Source: Cobetia amphilecti
GTDB taxonomy: Bacteria > Pseudomonadota > Gammaproteobacteria > Pseudomonadales > Halomonadaceae
Length of the DNA stretch: 64,000 bases
Direction: 5' to 3' (one strand)
NCBI RefSeq assembly: GCF_030010415.1
Contig: NZ_JASCSA010000001.1
Part shown: positions 26,586-35,603 of the stretch, piece after piece
How positions within the stretch are numbered: the stretch's first letter is position 1
Layout: every line of letters starts with the position of its first letter
Program-made: the position numbers and the translations under genes
Notes under the pieces: generated by a model
The model's input: the letters and a program-made list of their open reading frames with translations, nothing else
What the model was told of the DNA's origin: nothing
Databases searched by the model: none

Positions 26586-27863
26586 ATGACCACTGCCCAG
26601 ATGGACACATCGCCCGCGAATACCCTGAGCGAGCTGCGTACCGACAGCGATCGCCTGTGGCAATCACTGATGACCCTGGCTGAGCTGGGCGCCACGCCCA
26701 AGGGCGGCGTCAACCGCCAGGCGCTGACCGAGCTGGACCGCCAGGCACGCGACCTCTTCATTCAATGGTGCAAGGCCGAGGGCTGCACGATCCGTATCGA
26801 TGCCATCGGCAACATCTTCGCGCGTCGCGCCGGCACCGACCCGGACGCGCCGGCGGTGATGACCGGCAGCCACATCGACACCCAGCCGACCGGCGGCAAG
26901 TTCGATGGCTGCTTCGGGGTGATGGCCGGGCTTGAGGTCCTGCGCAGCCTCAACCAGCACGACATCAAGACCCGCTGCCCGGTGGAAGTGGTGGTCTGGA
27001 CCAATGAAGAAGGCTGTCGCTTCGCGCCCTGCATGATGGGGTCCGGCGTGCATACCGGCCAGTTGTCACTGCATGAGATGCTCGCCCAGAAGGACAGCGA
27101 CGGCGTGACCGCCGGTGAGGCACTGGATTCCATCGGCTATCGCGGCAGTGATGAGATCCCCCGCGAGAACGTACGCGCCTTCTTCGAGAGCCACATCGAG
27201 CAGGGCCCGATTCTGGAAGATGAAGAGACCACCATCGGCGTGGTGATGGGCGCGCTGGGCCAGCGCTGGTTCGATCTGACCCTGACCGGTCAGGAGGCGC
27301 ACGCGGGCCCCACGCCCATGTCACTGCGCCAGGACGCCATGCTTGGCGCGGCCGAGATCACCGTCGCCGCCAATCGCATCGCCATCGATCACGCGCCGCA
27401 CGGTCGCGGTACCGTGGGTGTGATGCAGGTCCACCCGGGCTCGCGCAACGTCATCCCCGGGCAGGTCAACATGACCATCGACCTGCGCTCGCTGGAACCC
27501 GACTCCCTCACCGCAATGGTCGCGGAGCTGAAAGAAGTCGTCGAAGCCGTCAGTCAGCGGCATCGTCTGACCTACGAGCTCACCCCCACCGCCGACTTCG
27601 TGCCGGAACACTTCGCCGACAACTGCGTGAACGCGGTGCGCAACGCCGCCAGCCAGCTCGGCTACTCGCATCTCGACATCGTCAGCGGCGCCGGCCACGA
27701 CGCCATCTTCATGGGCCGTATCGCTCCCGCCGGCATGATCTTCGTCCCCTGCGAAGGCGGCATCAGCCACAACGAGATCGAGAACGCCGCGCCCAAGGAC
27801 CTGCACGCCGGCTGCAACGTGCTCTTCCATGCGATGCTCGATCAGGCCGAGATCGTCAGCTGA
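26586..27863 (+). CDS. M20-family Zn-dependent amidohydrolase (carbamoylase/ureidopropionase-like)
   Basis: 425-aa metalloamidase of the N-carbamoyl-L-amino-acid hydrolase, allantoate amidohydrolase and beta-ureidopropionase group. Zn and substrate motifs are seen in order: GSHIDTQPTGGKFDG, TNEEGCRF, FFESHIEQGP and SGAGHDAIFM. The start at 26586 has GAGAGG 9 bases upstream; an ATG at 26577 directly abuts that site. It is downstream of the GntR gene and converges on a dipeptidase/TRAP operon. It may hydrolyse a carbamoyl or ureido compound imported by that system. The substrate is unknown. Confidence 0.9.
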   Translation: MTTAQMDTSPANTLSELRTDSDRLWQSLMTLAELGATPKGGVNRQALTELDRQARDLFIQWCKAEGCTIRIDAIGNIFARRAGTDPDAPAVMTGSHIDTQPTGGKFDGCFGVMAGLEVLRSLNQHDIKTRCPVEVVVWTNEEGCRFAPCMMGSGVHTGQLSLHEMLAQKDSDGVTAGEALDSIGYRGSDEIPRENVRAFFESHIEQGPILEDEETTIGVVMGALGQRWFDLTLTGQEAHAGPTPMSLRQDAMLGAAEITVAANRIAIDHAPHGRGTVGVMQVHPGSRNVIPGQVNMTIDLRSLEPDSLTAMVAELKEVVEAVSQRHRLTYELTPTADFVPEHFADNCVNAVRNAASQLGYSHLDIVSGAGHDAIFMGRIAPAGMIFVPCEGGISHNEIENAAPKDLHAGCNVLFHAMLDQAEIVS

Positions 27864-27888
27864 GGAGAAATTTCCCTCCCACAGATGA

Positions 27889-27929
27889 CAAGACGCCCCG
27901 CTCGATAGGTCATCGAGCGGGGCGTCTTG
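27889..27929. terminator. Strong terminator between convergent genes
   Basis: Perfect 18-bp arms at 27889-27906 and 27912-27929 with a 5-base loop lie between the M20 and dipeptidase stop codons. Confidence 0.9.
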
Positions 27930-27975
27930 TGTCTGGCGCTGTGCATAGCCAATCCGTGCGACCCGCCATGAGCCG

Positions 27976-28737
27976 CTATTGCAGAGACCGCTTCCAGAGA
28001 CTCTCGATGCTGTCCATCTCCGCCGGCCCGAACAGCGCCTCGGGTTCGCCGCGGTACCAGGCCCAGAGCTGATCACCGAAATCGAAGTGCCACCATTCGC
28101 TGGGCAGATTGGTGAACCCGGCCTCGGTCATGACGTGATAGAGCAGACGCCGGTTGTCGCGTGCCTCGGCCTGGGGCGTATCGCCGGCAGGCGGATGGCG
28201 CTCGAAATGATCGGCGTGGGACTCGGGTGTCGCCTCGTCGAACAGCGTCCCCATCTCGAGCAGCAAGCCGTCGGCGTCACACAGGGTGACATCGACGGCG
28301 CCACCGGTGAGATGCGGACTCGGCGCGTCCGGGTCACGGCTGGGCAGCGAGACGAATTCGCGCGTACGCGCCAGCAGCTGCTCCTCATCAAGCTCGGGGT
28401 CATGCGTCTTGAGCGACTGATATAGCGTCTCGAACAGATACTGCTGCACCCGCCAGGGTCGCCAGCCATCCATCACCACCAACGACAGCCCTTGCGGCAA
28501 GGCGCGCGCGGCCTGCAACAGGCGCTGATACACCGCGCGCCGCACGAGACATTCATTGACCGCCCCGGGGATACCGAGGCGCGCGTAGGCAGGATAGACC
28601 TTCAGACATGACGGCCCGAGGCTGGTCGGCACCAGAGTACTGTCACAACCCTTGACGGGAATTCGGGTGACCTGCGTCCAGTCCGGCTCGTCATGACTCG
28701 GGATGGGGGGAATTGGGCGATTCAATGTTGACGTCAT
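27976..28737 (-). CDS. D-Ala-D-Ala dipeptidase family protein (VanX/DdpX-like)
   Basis: 253-aa Zn dipeptidase of peptidase family M15D. Zn ligands occur in SPHLTGGAVDV (H142, D149) and the general base and third ligand in EWWHFDF. MDGWRPWRVQ is the typical Arg-containing loop. It cleaves D-Ala-D-Ala or related D-dipeptides. The ATG at 28737 is 6 bp beyond the DctM stop, so it is the last gene of the second TRAP operon. That points to nutritional use of a D-dipeptide or peptidoglycan fragment, not to glycopeptide resistance. No van regulators are present. Confidence 0.9.
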   Translation of the reverse strand: MTSTLNRPIPPIPSHDEPDWTQVTRIPVKGCDSTLVPTSLGPSCLKVYPAYARLGIPGAVNECLVRRAVYQRLLQAARALPQGLSLVVMDGWRPWRVQQYLFETLYQSLKTHDPELDEEQLLARTREFVSLPSRDPDAPSPHLTGGAVDVTLCDADGLLLEMGTLFDEATPESHADHFERHPPAGDTPQAEARDNRRLLYHVMTEAGFTNLPSEWWHFDFGDQLWAWYRGEPEALFGPAEMDSIESLWKRSLQ

Positions 28738-28743
28738 GAGTTG

Positions 28744-30021
28744 TTATCCAGACAGGGTCGGCAACCACAGGGTAAGAGGCGGGAAGATGATCAGCATCAG
28801 CAGCACCGCGACCGCCAACAGCACGAACGGCCAGATGGTGCGAAACAGCGAGGTGATCTCGAGCTTGCTGACCGCGGCGGCCACGAACACGCAGGCGCCC
28901 ATCGGCGGCGTGATCAGCGCGATGGTGATATTGAGCGTGATGATGACCCCCAGGTGCACGGGGTCGATGCCGGCGGCCATGGCCACGGGCACGAAGATCG
29001 GCGTCAGCAGCATCAAGGCCGAGACTTCCTCCATGAACATGCCGGTGACGAAGGTGATGGCGCTGAGCAGCAGCAGGATCAGGATCGGGCTGTCGATATA
29101 GGGTGTCAGCAATGCCACGAACTGATTGGGCACCTGGGCATAGGACAGCAGCCAGCTGACGATGGACGACACCGCCATGATCACGAAGATGGCGCTGGTC
29201 AGGCGCGCCGTGTCCTTGATGGCACCCCACACATCGACAAGCTTGAGCGGCCCCTGGCACAAGCCGCAGAGCAGGACATAGGCCACGATCAAGGCGCCGG
29301 ATTCGGTCGGGGTCACGATGCCCAGCACGATACCGGAGACGATGATTACCGGTGCCACCAGCGCAGGCAGTGCCCCGATGACCGCCGCGATCACTTCGCG
29401 ACGTGCCGGTGCCTGACCGCGCGCCTGCAGACCATGACGCCGGGCATACCAGGCATTCATCGCCATGAATGCCACCGCCAGCACCAGACCGGGTACGACA
29501 CCGGCGAGGAACAGGCTGCCCACGGAGGTATTGGTCAGCGAGGCGTAGAGGATCATGAAGATGCTGGGTGGGATGATCGGCCCGATCAACGAGCTGCCCG
29601 CCGTCAGACCTGCGGCAAAGGAAGTCGAATAGCCCTCCTTGCGCATGGCCGGCACCAGCAGCGAGCCCAGTGCGGAGGTATCGGCGACCGCCGAGCCATT
29701 GACGCCAGCGAAGAACACGCTGGAAACGACGTTGACATGACCCATGCCACCGCGCAGATGTCCGACCATCAGGCGTGCCAGGCGCATGAGGCGTTCGGTC
29801 AGGCCACTGATGTTCATCAGGTTGCCGGCGAGAATGAACAGCGGAATCGCCATCAACGAGAAGGCATTGATGCCACCGAAGAACTGCTGTGGCCCGAGGC
29901 GCTCCAGCATCGAAATATCGACGAACAGAAAGCCGGTCACGGCGGTGACGAGCAGGGAGAGAAACAGCGGCAGGCCCAGCAGCACGTGCACGACGAAGAT
30001 GGCCAACATTGCCCAGATCAT
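28744..30021 (-). CDS. TRAP transporter large permease (DctM-like), second system
   Basis: 425-aa integral membrane protein with about 12 hydrophobic segments. DctM signatures FFAGVNGSAVADTSALG and GPIIPPSIFMILYAS are present. The ATG overlaps the DctQ stop as ATGA, so the two are translationally coupled. The complete length fits the family. Its substrate is unknown; the dipeptidase gene follows within 6 bp. Confidence 0.94.
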   Translation of the reverse strand: MIWAMLAIFVVHVLLGLPLFLSLLVTAVTGFLFVDISMLERLGPQQFFGGINAFSLMAIPLFILAGNLMNISGLTERLMRLARLMVGHLRGGMGHVNVVSSVFFAGVNGSAVADTSALGSLLVPAMRKEGYSTSFAAGLTAGSSLIGPIIPPSIFMILYASLTNTSVGSLFLAGVVPGLVLAVAFMAMNAWYARRHGLQARGQAPARREVIAAVIGALPALVAPVIIVSGIVLGIVTPTESGALIVAYVLLCGLCQGPLKLVDVWGAIKDTARLTSAIFVIMAVSSIVSWLLSYAQVPNQFVALLTPYIDSPILILLLLSAITFVTGMFMEEVSALMLLTPIFVPVAMAAGIDPVHLGVIITLNITIALITPPMGACVFVAAAVSKLEITSLFRTIWPFVLLAVAVLLMLIIFPPLTLWLPTLSG

Positions 30022-30593
30022 GAGCGTGGCCCTCCTGTCCTGTCATCGTGTGTCGCAGACTCGTCGACCTCCTCGTCCGGCGCGATCTCAAGCGTCGGGG
30101 ATGTCAGCGGCCGTGGGCCATGCAGCAGGACCTGCACCGTGATCAGCGCGAAGCCGATCGGCATCGACAGCATCGGCACGCTGCGGCTGACGCCCAACCC
30201 CATGGTGCGGAACATGCTTGCCGACATGGCGTAGTGCCAGGTCATCCAGGTCGCGCCCGCCATCAGAACGAGCGTCAGCCACCACTGGTAATGGATCAGC
30301 GCCGTGGCCATGCGCGGAGGCAGACGCCGTTCCAGCAGCGCCACGCGCATGTGCGCCCCTTCTGCCCAGACGACGCCGATCGCCAGCATGACACTGGCGA
30401 TGATGAGATAGCGGGTCAGCTCATCGACCCAGATGGGCGCGCCGCCCAGTACATAGCGCATCACCACGCCGTAAAGCATGATCAGCACCGTGGAAGCCAG
30501 CAATACTGCCGCTATCGCCAGTGTCACGCGGCCACAGGCAAGCAGCAGGCCTTCCCGCAGGGAAGACTGTCGTGAAGGAGTCATGGAAGTCAT
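30018..30593 (-). CDS. TRAP transporter small permease (DctQ-like), second system
   Basis: 191-aa protein with four hydrophobic segments and the DctQ pattern APIWVDELTRYLII near residue 53. It is the middle gene of dctP-dctQ-dctM on the minus strand. ATGs at 30593 and 30584 are both possible; neither has a strong ribosome site. The C-terminal 35 residues are acidic and cytoplasmic. Confidence 0.92.
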   Translation of the reverse strand: MTSMTPSRQSSLREGLLLACGRVTLAIAAVLLASTVLIMLYGVVMRYVLGGAPIWVDELTRYLIIASVMLAIGVVWAEGAHMRVALLERRLPPRMATALIHYQWWLTLVLMAGATWMTWHYAMSASMFRTMGLGVSRSVPMLSMPIGFALITVQVLLHGPRPLTSPTLEIAPDEEVDESATHDDRTGGPRS

Positions 30594-30728
30594 TTACCGC
30601 AATCCACCAGCAAGGAGGGAAATTCAGAGCCTCGATGCCCGGACTGTCATTGCCCGGGCACCGGGTACCGCAGCGGGATGCTCGCTGATGCTTGAGCGTC
30701 ACTCGCCTTTCACCGAGTCAGCGTGTCA

Positions 30729-30793
30729 GGTCATCGCGACTGGTCATCTCGAAAGGCCATCGCGACAGGTCATCGCATCAAGCCATCACGAGG
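30729..30793. repeat. 13-bp tandem repeat, five copies, at the 3' end of dctP
   Basis: Five units of the GGTCATCGCGACT type start at 30729, 30742, 30755, 30768 and 30781. The last overlaps the stop and final codons of the DctP gene. Confidence 0.85.
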
Positions 30794-31814
30794 ACAGGCC
30801 GGCATCCTTCATGGCGGTATCAATCAGCTCTGGCGCGATGTCCTGGCTCTTGAGCCACTCGAGGTAGGCCGGCTGGCCCTTGCTGCGAAATGCCTCGAGA
30901 TCAGCCTCACTGGGACGGATCACTTGCATGCCCTGCTCTTCCAGCGAGGCGATGCGTGACTCGACCTGGCTCTGGTTGTCCTGACGGGCCTGGGCATTGG
31001 CTTCCTGAACCGCCTCGAGAAGTGCCGTGCGCTCCTCGTCCGACAGGCTCTCGAGCAGCTGACCATTGGCAACCAGGAACTGATCGGAATACTGGATGTT
31101 GGCCAATGTCAGGTACTTCTGCACTTCCTGCAGACTGCCCAGCAGGATGTACATCGGCGGGTTCATCTGACCATCCGCCACCCCCGTGCGCAGCGCCATG
31201 TAGACCTCCGTCCACGGAATCGGCGTCCCCGAGGCGCCGAAGGCCTCGTAGAGCGCTACCTGGCTTGGGTCCATCGCGCGAAAACGCAGGCCTTCGAAAT
31301 CATCAGGGCTGGTGATCGGGCGCTTGTCATTGGTGAAGGCCAGAAAGCCCCCTTCCTCCACGACGGCCAGAATCTCGGCGCCATTGGTTCGCTCGCTGAA
31401 CAGCTGCTGCACCTGCTGCCAGTACTGACCCTCATCGAAGAAACGGCGCGCCTCATCAAAGCCGTCGAACATGAACGGCGTCGCGCTGACATAGACTTCC
31501 GGCACGATTGGGGCCATGCCCGCGAAGGAGGCGATGTTCAGGTTCGGGGCGCTGATCACCTGCTCCATGCGCTCCTGCTCCTCGCCCAGCATGCTGTTGG
31601 GATAGAGCTTGAGTTCCAGCTCGCCGTCGGTCTTCTCTTCCACCAGGGTCTTCAGATTGCTGGCAAAGACATGCACCGCGTTCTTGTCGGCATCCGGCGC
31701 ACCGTTGTAGCTGAGGTTGATGGTCTGGGCCTGCACGCTGGCCGCCAGCAGGCTGAGCGCCAGAGTGGAACCGGTGAGCGTCTTGCGCAGCAGAGATGTC
31801 TTGGACAAGGACAT
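30786..31814 (-). CDS. TRAP transporter substrate-binding protein (DctP family), second system
   Basis: 342-aa periplasmic receptor. A Sec signal peptide runs MSLSKTSLLRKTLTG, then a hydrophobic core to VQA-QT near residue 29. The family pattern IPWTEVYMALRTGVADGQMNP is present. GGGA lies 6 bases before the ATG at 31814; the ATG 12 bases earlier has no site. It begins the TRAP-dipeptidase operon, and a LysR gene lies upstream on the same strand. A tandem-repeat block occupies the dctP-dctQ gap and the last codons. Confidence 0.92.
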   Translation of the reverse strand: MSLSKTSLLRKTLTGSTLALSLLAASVQAQTINLSYNGAPDADKNAVHVFASNLKTLVEEKTDGELELKLYPNSMLGEEQERMEQVISAPNLNIASFAGMAPIVPEVYVSATPFMFDGFDEARRFFDEGQYWQQVQQLFSERTNGAEILAVVEEGGFLAFTNDKRPITSPDDFEGLRFRAMDPSQVALYEAFGASGTPIPWTEVYMALRTGVADGQMNPPMYILLGSLQEVQKYLTLANIQYSDQFLVANGQLLESLSDEERTALLEAVQEANAQARQDNQSQVESRIASLEEQGMQVIRPSEADLEAFRSKGQPAYLEWLKSQDIAPELIDTAMKDAGLSS

Positions 31815-32225
31815 GTGGATTCCCATTTGTTGTTGTAAATATTCGTTGTATGCGGCGGGAGTGACGCCGCCTGTGTCAGTGTGGCCCTGCGGCCAGTCAA
31901 GGTGAGGGACTTTCCTTTCGCCTTCACACCTCGAAAGTAGCGTTGCCGCTGTAGACTAATCAATCGCCTGAGTGTTGTTTTTTCGTCCACACCTGAAAAA
32001 GCGCCTGAATAGTGCCCTTCCTGACGACGACTGCCCCGCCAGCATGGGCTGTACGGGGCAGTCGGGAAGTTCTGTGACATGCTGCACTGAGCGAGAGAAT
32101 GGCCTGCAATGGGACAGTCGTGTGAGGAGATAGAGCTGAACAAGCGCCCGTCAGCACCGATACCCTGACCTGTGCGTCGAGCGACGCTGCTTGAATATCA
32201 CGTGGCGAACATCACGTGGCGAACG
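31815..32225. promoter_or_regulatory. Gap upstream of second dctP with a LysR-terminator hairpin
   Basis: 411 bp without a gene. A perfect 11-bp stem (32028-32038 and 32054-32064) probably ends LysR transcription. The AT-richer part near 31830-31850 probably holds the dctP promoter. A 14-bp repeat (32197-32224) abuts the LysR stop. Confidence 0.55.
32197..32224. repeat. 14-bp exact tandem duplication 3' of LysR gene
   Basis: ATCACGTGGCGAAC occurs at 32197-32210 and 32211-32224, with a partial third copy running into the stop codon. Confidence 0.88.
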
Positions 32226-33155
32226 TCACTTGCCCAGCAGGCGTGGCGCATCCGCGGTAAAGAATCGCAGGCCCTGCTGAAGATGGGTGACACAGGCCTC
32301 GACGGCGACGGTCATCTCGCGCCCACGCCGCGTACACATCTGCGCACGGGTCGTCGCCAGCGCGGGGTGCTGCATCGGCAACAGGCAGATATCGCCACGC
32401 CGCAGCTCCTCCACCACGCTCAACTCCGGCATGAAGGTCACTCCGATCCCCGAACGCACGAAATTCTTGAGCACCGACACGGAATTGGTGCGCAACTGCG
32501 CGCGCAGCGAGACGCGTTCCTGCTGCGCCGCCTGATTGACCATCTGACGCATACCGGTGCATTCATCGATCAACGCCAGCGGCCATTGTGCCACCTGCGA
32601 AAGCGTCAACGGCTCTGCAATCTCGAGTAGCGGATGCTCCGCCGGCACGATCAGATCCAGCGGCTGGCAGGTCTCCACATGACAGCAAAGAATCGGATCG
32701 ACGGGCGGGGCGTAGAGCAGCGCGATATCCACCTCGAAGTCGCGCAACAGCTCAGTCGCCTCATTCACCCCGGCCATGCGCACCACGACCTCGATGCCGG
32801 GATGACGTGCCATGAAGCTCTGCAACGGCAGCGAGATCAGATCGGCAATGAAGCCTTCGCCCACCGCGATTCTCACCTCACCACTGCGCAGGCCCTGCAA
32901 GGCGCTCAGCTGCGAGAGCGCTGACGCCTCTGCCGCCTGCTGGCGATGAAAGTGATCCAGCAGCAACACCCCGGCCTGGGTGGCGCGCATGCCCGTCTCG
33001 CTACGCTCGCACAACGCGACACCCACCTCTTCTTCCAGCTGCTTGATCTGGCGGCTCACCGCTGAAGGGTCAAGATTCAGGTGCCGCGCCGCGCGCCTCA
33101 GTGAGCCCCGGCGGATGATTTCATTCAGCGCCGTCAGCGCCTTGGGATTCAGCAT
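32226..33155 (-). CDS. LysR-family regulator of the second TRAP operon
   Basis: 309-aa LysR protein from the ATG at 33155 (MLNPKALTALNEIIRRGS); an in-frame GTG at 33206 is an alternative with no clearly better ribosome site. The helix-turn-helix covers about residues 5-60 (SLRRAARHLNLDPSAVSRQIKQLEEE), followed by an effector domain. It lies upstream of the dctP-dctQ-dctM-dipeptidase operon on the same strand, with a 411-bp gap. Control of that operon is inferred from position. Confidence 0.88.
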   Translation of the reverse strand: MLNPKALTALNEIIRRGSLRRAARHLNLDPSAVSRQIKQLEEEVGVALCERSETGMRATQAGVLLLDHFHRQQAAEASALSQLSALQGLRSGEVRIAVGEGFIADLISLPLQSFMARHPGIEVVVRMAGVNEATELLRDFEVDIALLYAPPVDPILCCHVETCQPLDLIVPAEHPLLEIAEPLTLSQVAQWPLALIDECTGMRQMVNQAAQQERVSLRAQLRTNSVSVLKNFVRSGIGVTFMPELSVVEELRRGDICLLPMQHPALATTRAQMCTRRGREMTVAVEACVTHLQQGLRFFTADAPRLLGK

Positions 33156-33270
33156 GGAGACAGTACCCGCCAGCAGCAGTGGAGGAAGAGGCAAGACTCT
33201 GATCACGCAGGATACCCTTGCAGATCGAGCGGCTCCAGAGGCCCATATCGCGAAGCGGTCGACAACGAAA

Positions 33271-33294
33271 AAGGAGCCGCATGAGCGGCTCCTT
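33271..33294 (-). terminator. Terminator of the small lipoprotein gene
   Basis: Arms 33271-33280 and 33285-33294 (AAGGAGCCGC) with a 4-base loop; read on the minus strand the stem is followed by TTTC, giving a run of five T. Confidence 0.88.
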
Positions 33295-33308
33295 CTAGTT
33301 CGACGTGA

Positions 33309-33494
33309 TCAGCAGTTACCTTTCTTGGCCTGCCCCGGCGGGCAGAAACCGCCGCCTCCACGCTTGTGGTCATGGTGTCCATCACCGATCTCGATGATAG
33401 GCTCGGCATCGATCCGCGCCGGTGTATAACTGCACCCTGCCATGAAAAGGGTACTCAGCATCACCAGACTGACAACTCGCACGCTAGACTTCAT
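33309..33494 (-). CDS. Small lipoprotein
   Basis: 61-aa predicted outer- or inner-membrane lipoprotein. The lipobox LFMAGC puts the lipidated Cys near residue 21. The mature part is short, has GDGHHDHKRGGGGFCPPGQAKKGNC-type composition (His, Gly, Lys rich with two further Cys) and is not a known domain. Three successive ATGs occur; AAGGA is best spaced for the last (33494). It is a single gene with its own terminator. The His cluster and Cys pair could bind metal, which is speculation. Confidence 0.8.
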   Translation of the reverse strand: MKSSVRVVSLVMLSTLFMAGCSYTPARIDAEPIIEIGDGHHDHKRGGGGFCPPGQAKKGNC

Positions 33495-33631
33495 CATCAT
33501 TCCTTTTCATGAAAATACACATGTCTCGATACCCCCCATCGTACCGGAATACACGCCATCGAGAACGCAATTTTTCAACGAGTGGTAATGTTAGCCCAAG
33601 CTTGCGGCATCAATCACGACAGGATCTAGCC

Positions 33632-34534
33632 ATGTTCGATTTCAAGGAAGTGGAAGCCTTCGTGTGGATTACGCGCCTGGGGTCGTTCCGGCTAGCCGCC
33701 CAGCACCTGCATCTGACCCAGCCCTCGATTTCCGAACGCATCAACAAGCTGGAAACCACGCTGGAGACCCGCCTGCTGGAGCGCACTCGCCGACCGGTAC
33801 AGCCGACGCTCAAGGGGCGCGAATTCTATCGCCACGCCGAGGCGCTTCTGGAAGCGCGCCAGAAAGCGCTATCCATGATGGAGTTGAATACGCCCTTCCA
33901 GGGCGTGCTGCGACTGGGCGTCGTCGAGACCGTCGCGCATAGCTGGCTGCCCGGCTTTCTGGCCGAACTGGCGCGCCGCTACCCGGACCTCACACTGGAA
34001 CTCGAGGTCGACAGCTCCCCGGGACTTGCCGCCATGCTCACCGCCGGCGATATCGACCTCGCCTTTCTAATGGGGCCGGTGACGGCAGAGAGCGTGCTCA
34101 ATCGTTTTCTCTGCAACTACACGATGGGCTTCGTGATCAGCCCCGCGCTGGGCTTCACCGAAGATAACTTCTCGTTGCGGCGCCTGAATCATCTACCGCT
34201 GATCTCGTTTGCCCGCAACAGCCGACCCCACCATGAGCTCGGCTCCATGCTGCATCAGATGGGGCTGGATGACGTGAAGCTTCATTGTTCCAGCTCGCTG
34301 TGGACCATCGTGCGCATGACGCTGGATGGCCTGGGCGTCGGCGCCATCCCGCCACGCATCGTCGCCGAGGAAATCCGCCAAGGCACCCTGCTCAGCCTGC
34401 CCTGCGACCTGCCCGAGCTGACCTTCACCGCCTCCTGGCCGACCCATATGGAGAGCGCCCTCGCCGAAGGCGTATGCGAACTGGCCATCGAGATCGCCCG
34501 CCAGGATCAGGAGGCGCATTCACAAATCGCCTGA
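33632..34534 (+). CDS. LysR-family regulator of the disrupted amidase/TRAP operon
   Basis: 300-aa LysR protein. The helix-turn-helix is at about residues 3-60 (FRLAAQHLHLTQPSISERINKLE) and the effector domain follows. AGGATCTAGCC precedes the ATG at 33632. It is 176 bp upstream of and in the same direction as the D-glutamate cyclase-like gene. That gap contains TCGAT-AAAA-ATCGA and GGAT-TT-ATCC palindromes that could be its operators. Its own frame is intact even though three downstream genes are broken. Confidence 0.92.
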   Translation: MFDFKEVEAFVWITRLGSFRLAAQHLHLTQPSISERINKLETTLETRLLERTRRPVQPTLKGREFYRHAEALLEARQKALSMMELNTPFQGVLRLGVVETVAHSWLPGFLAELARRYPDLTLELEVDSSPGLAAMLTAGDIDLAFLMGPVTAESVLNRFLCNYTMGFVISPALGFTEDNFSLRRLNHLPLISFARNSRPHHELGSMLHQMGLDDVKLHCSSSLWTIVRMTLDGLGVGAIPPRIVAEEIRQGTLLSLPCDLPELTFTASWPTHMESALAEGVCELAIEIARQDQEAHSQIA

Positions 34535-34628
34535 TCTTCTCGGGCTTTCATACCCTGCTTAGCGTCCCTTTCGGCCAGGATGTCTCTACTGACCCGCACC
34601 ACATGAAAGGAATTTCCGATGCGTTGAC

Positions 34629-34654
34629 TCGATAAAAATCGATTGGATTTATCC
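34629..34654 (+). promoter_or_regulatory. Paired palindromes, candidate LysR operator
   Basis: TCGAT-AAAA-ATCGA at 34629-34642 and GGAT-TT-ATCC at 34645-34654 lie about 60 bp before the D-glutamate cyclase-like gene. Confidence 0.45.
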
Positions 34655-34710
34655 GAATGCGCTTCTTATGGTGAAGACAGACAACAACAACTTCACAAGA
34701 AGCCCCTACG

Positions 34711-35511
34711 ATGCCCCAGACACTTCTCAGTGCCGCATCGTCCCCCCGCGAGGCACGCGAGCAGATCCGCAGCGGTCATTGGGCCAGCCACACCAGCGGT
34801 ATCGCTGCCGGCTAAGCCCAGACCAACCTGATCATCCTGCCAGCCGAGGCTGCCGGCGAATTTCTGCAATTCTGGCAGGCCAATCCCAAGGCCTGCCCGT
34901 TGCTGGATGTCACGGCCGTCGGTTCTCCCACCCCGACAGGGCTAGGTGAGAACATCGACCTGCGCCATGATCTGCCGGCCTATCACATCTACCGTCACGG
35001 CAAGCTTGAGGAAACGCGCGAGGATATCGCCGCCCTGTGGCAGAGCGATTTCGTGGCGTTTTCCATCGGCTGCTCGTTCTCGTTCGAAGAGGCGCTGCTC
35101 AACGAGGGTGTCGAGGTTCGCCATGCGCGCCTGAAGCGCAACGTGCCGATGTATCGCACCAATATCCCGCTGATCAGTGCCGGTCGCTTCCATGGCAACC
35201 TGGTGGTGTCCCTGCGCCCGATGTCGGCGGCACACGCCATTCGCGCGATCCAGATCACCACCGACATGCCTCGAGTTCACGGTGCGCCCGTCCATCTGGG
35301 CGACCCCGCCTTGATCGGTATTTCCGATATCGAAAGCCCCGGCTTCGGCGATGCGCCTACGCTTAAGACAGGTGACCTGCCGGTGTTCTGGGCCTGTGGC
35401 GTCACACCGCAACTGGCGCTGGAAAATGCCCGACTGCCGCTTGCGATCGCGCATAGCCCGGGCCACATGCTGATTACCGACATCCCCAATCATCGCCTCA
35501 AATACGGATGA
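34711..35511 (+). pseudogene. D-glutamate cyclase/putative hydro-lyase (DUF1445), in-frame TAA at codon 35
   Basis: The frame from ATG 34711 runs to 35511 (266 codons, the normal family length) and encodes a DUF1445 protein: REAREQIRSGHWASHTSGIA at the start, SFSFEEALL, and RPM then THVHGAPVHLGDP-type motifs (here TDMPRVHGAPVH). Codon 35 (34813-34815) is TAA where relatives have a Tyr or similar in a GYxQxNL motif. A single base change from TAC or TAT explains it. Downstream codons are intact and unshifted, so the lesion is recent or a sequencing error. An internal restart near 34900 would lack 63 residues. Confidence 0.88.
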
Positions 35512-35603
35512 CCGCTTGTGGGAGCCACGGACCTGCTCCGCAACAGACAAGACCGTCAGATTCTTTCGATAACACCAGATGCACAACAACAATGGTGACT
35601 CTC

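Noticed and set aside
27976..28737. VanX-type glycopeptide resistance
   Set aside because: No vanH, vanA or vanRS; the gene lies in a TRAP uptake operon.
28741..30234. 497-codon plus-strand frame and a 466-codon overlapping minus-strand frame over the TRAP permease
   Set aside because: Both are shadows; only the 425-codon DctM frame has family motifs and the ATGA coupling to dctQ.
34813..34815. TAA considered as recoded or programmed read-through
   Set aside because: TAA is not used for Sec or Pyl and no read-through signal was seen; a point mutation or read error is simpler.
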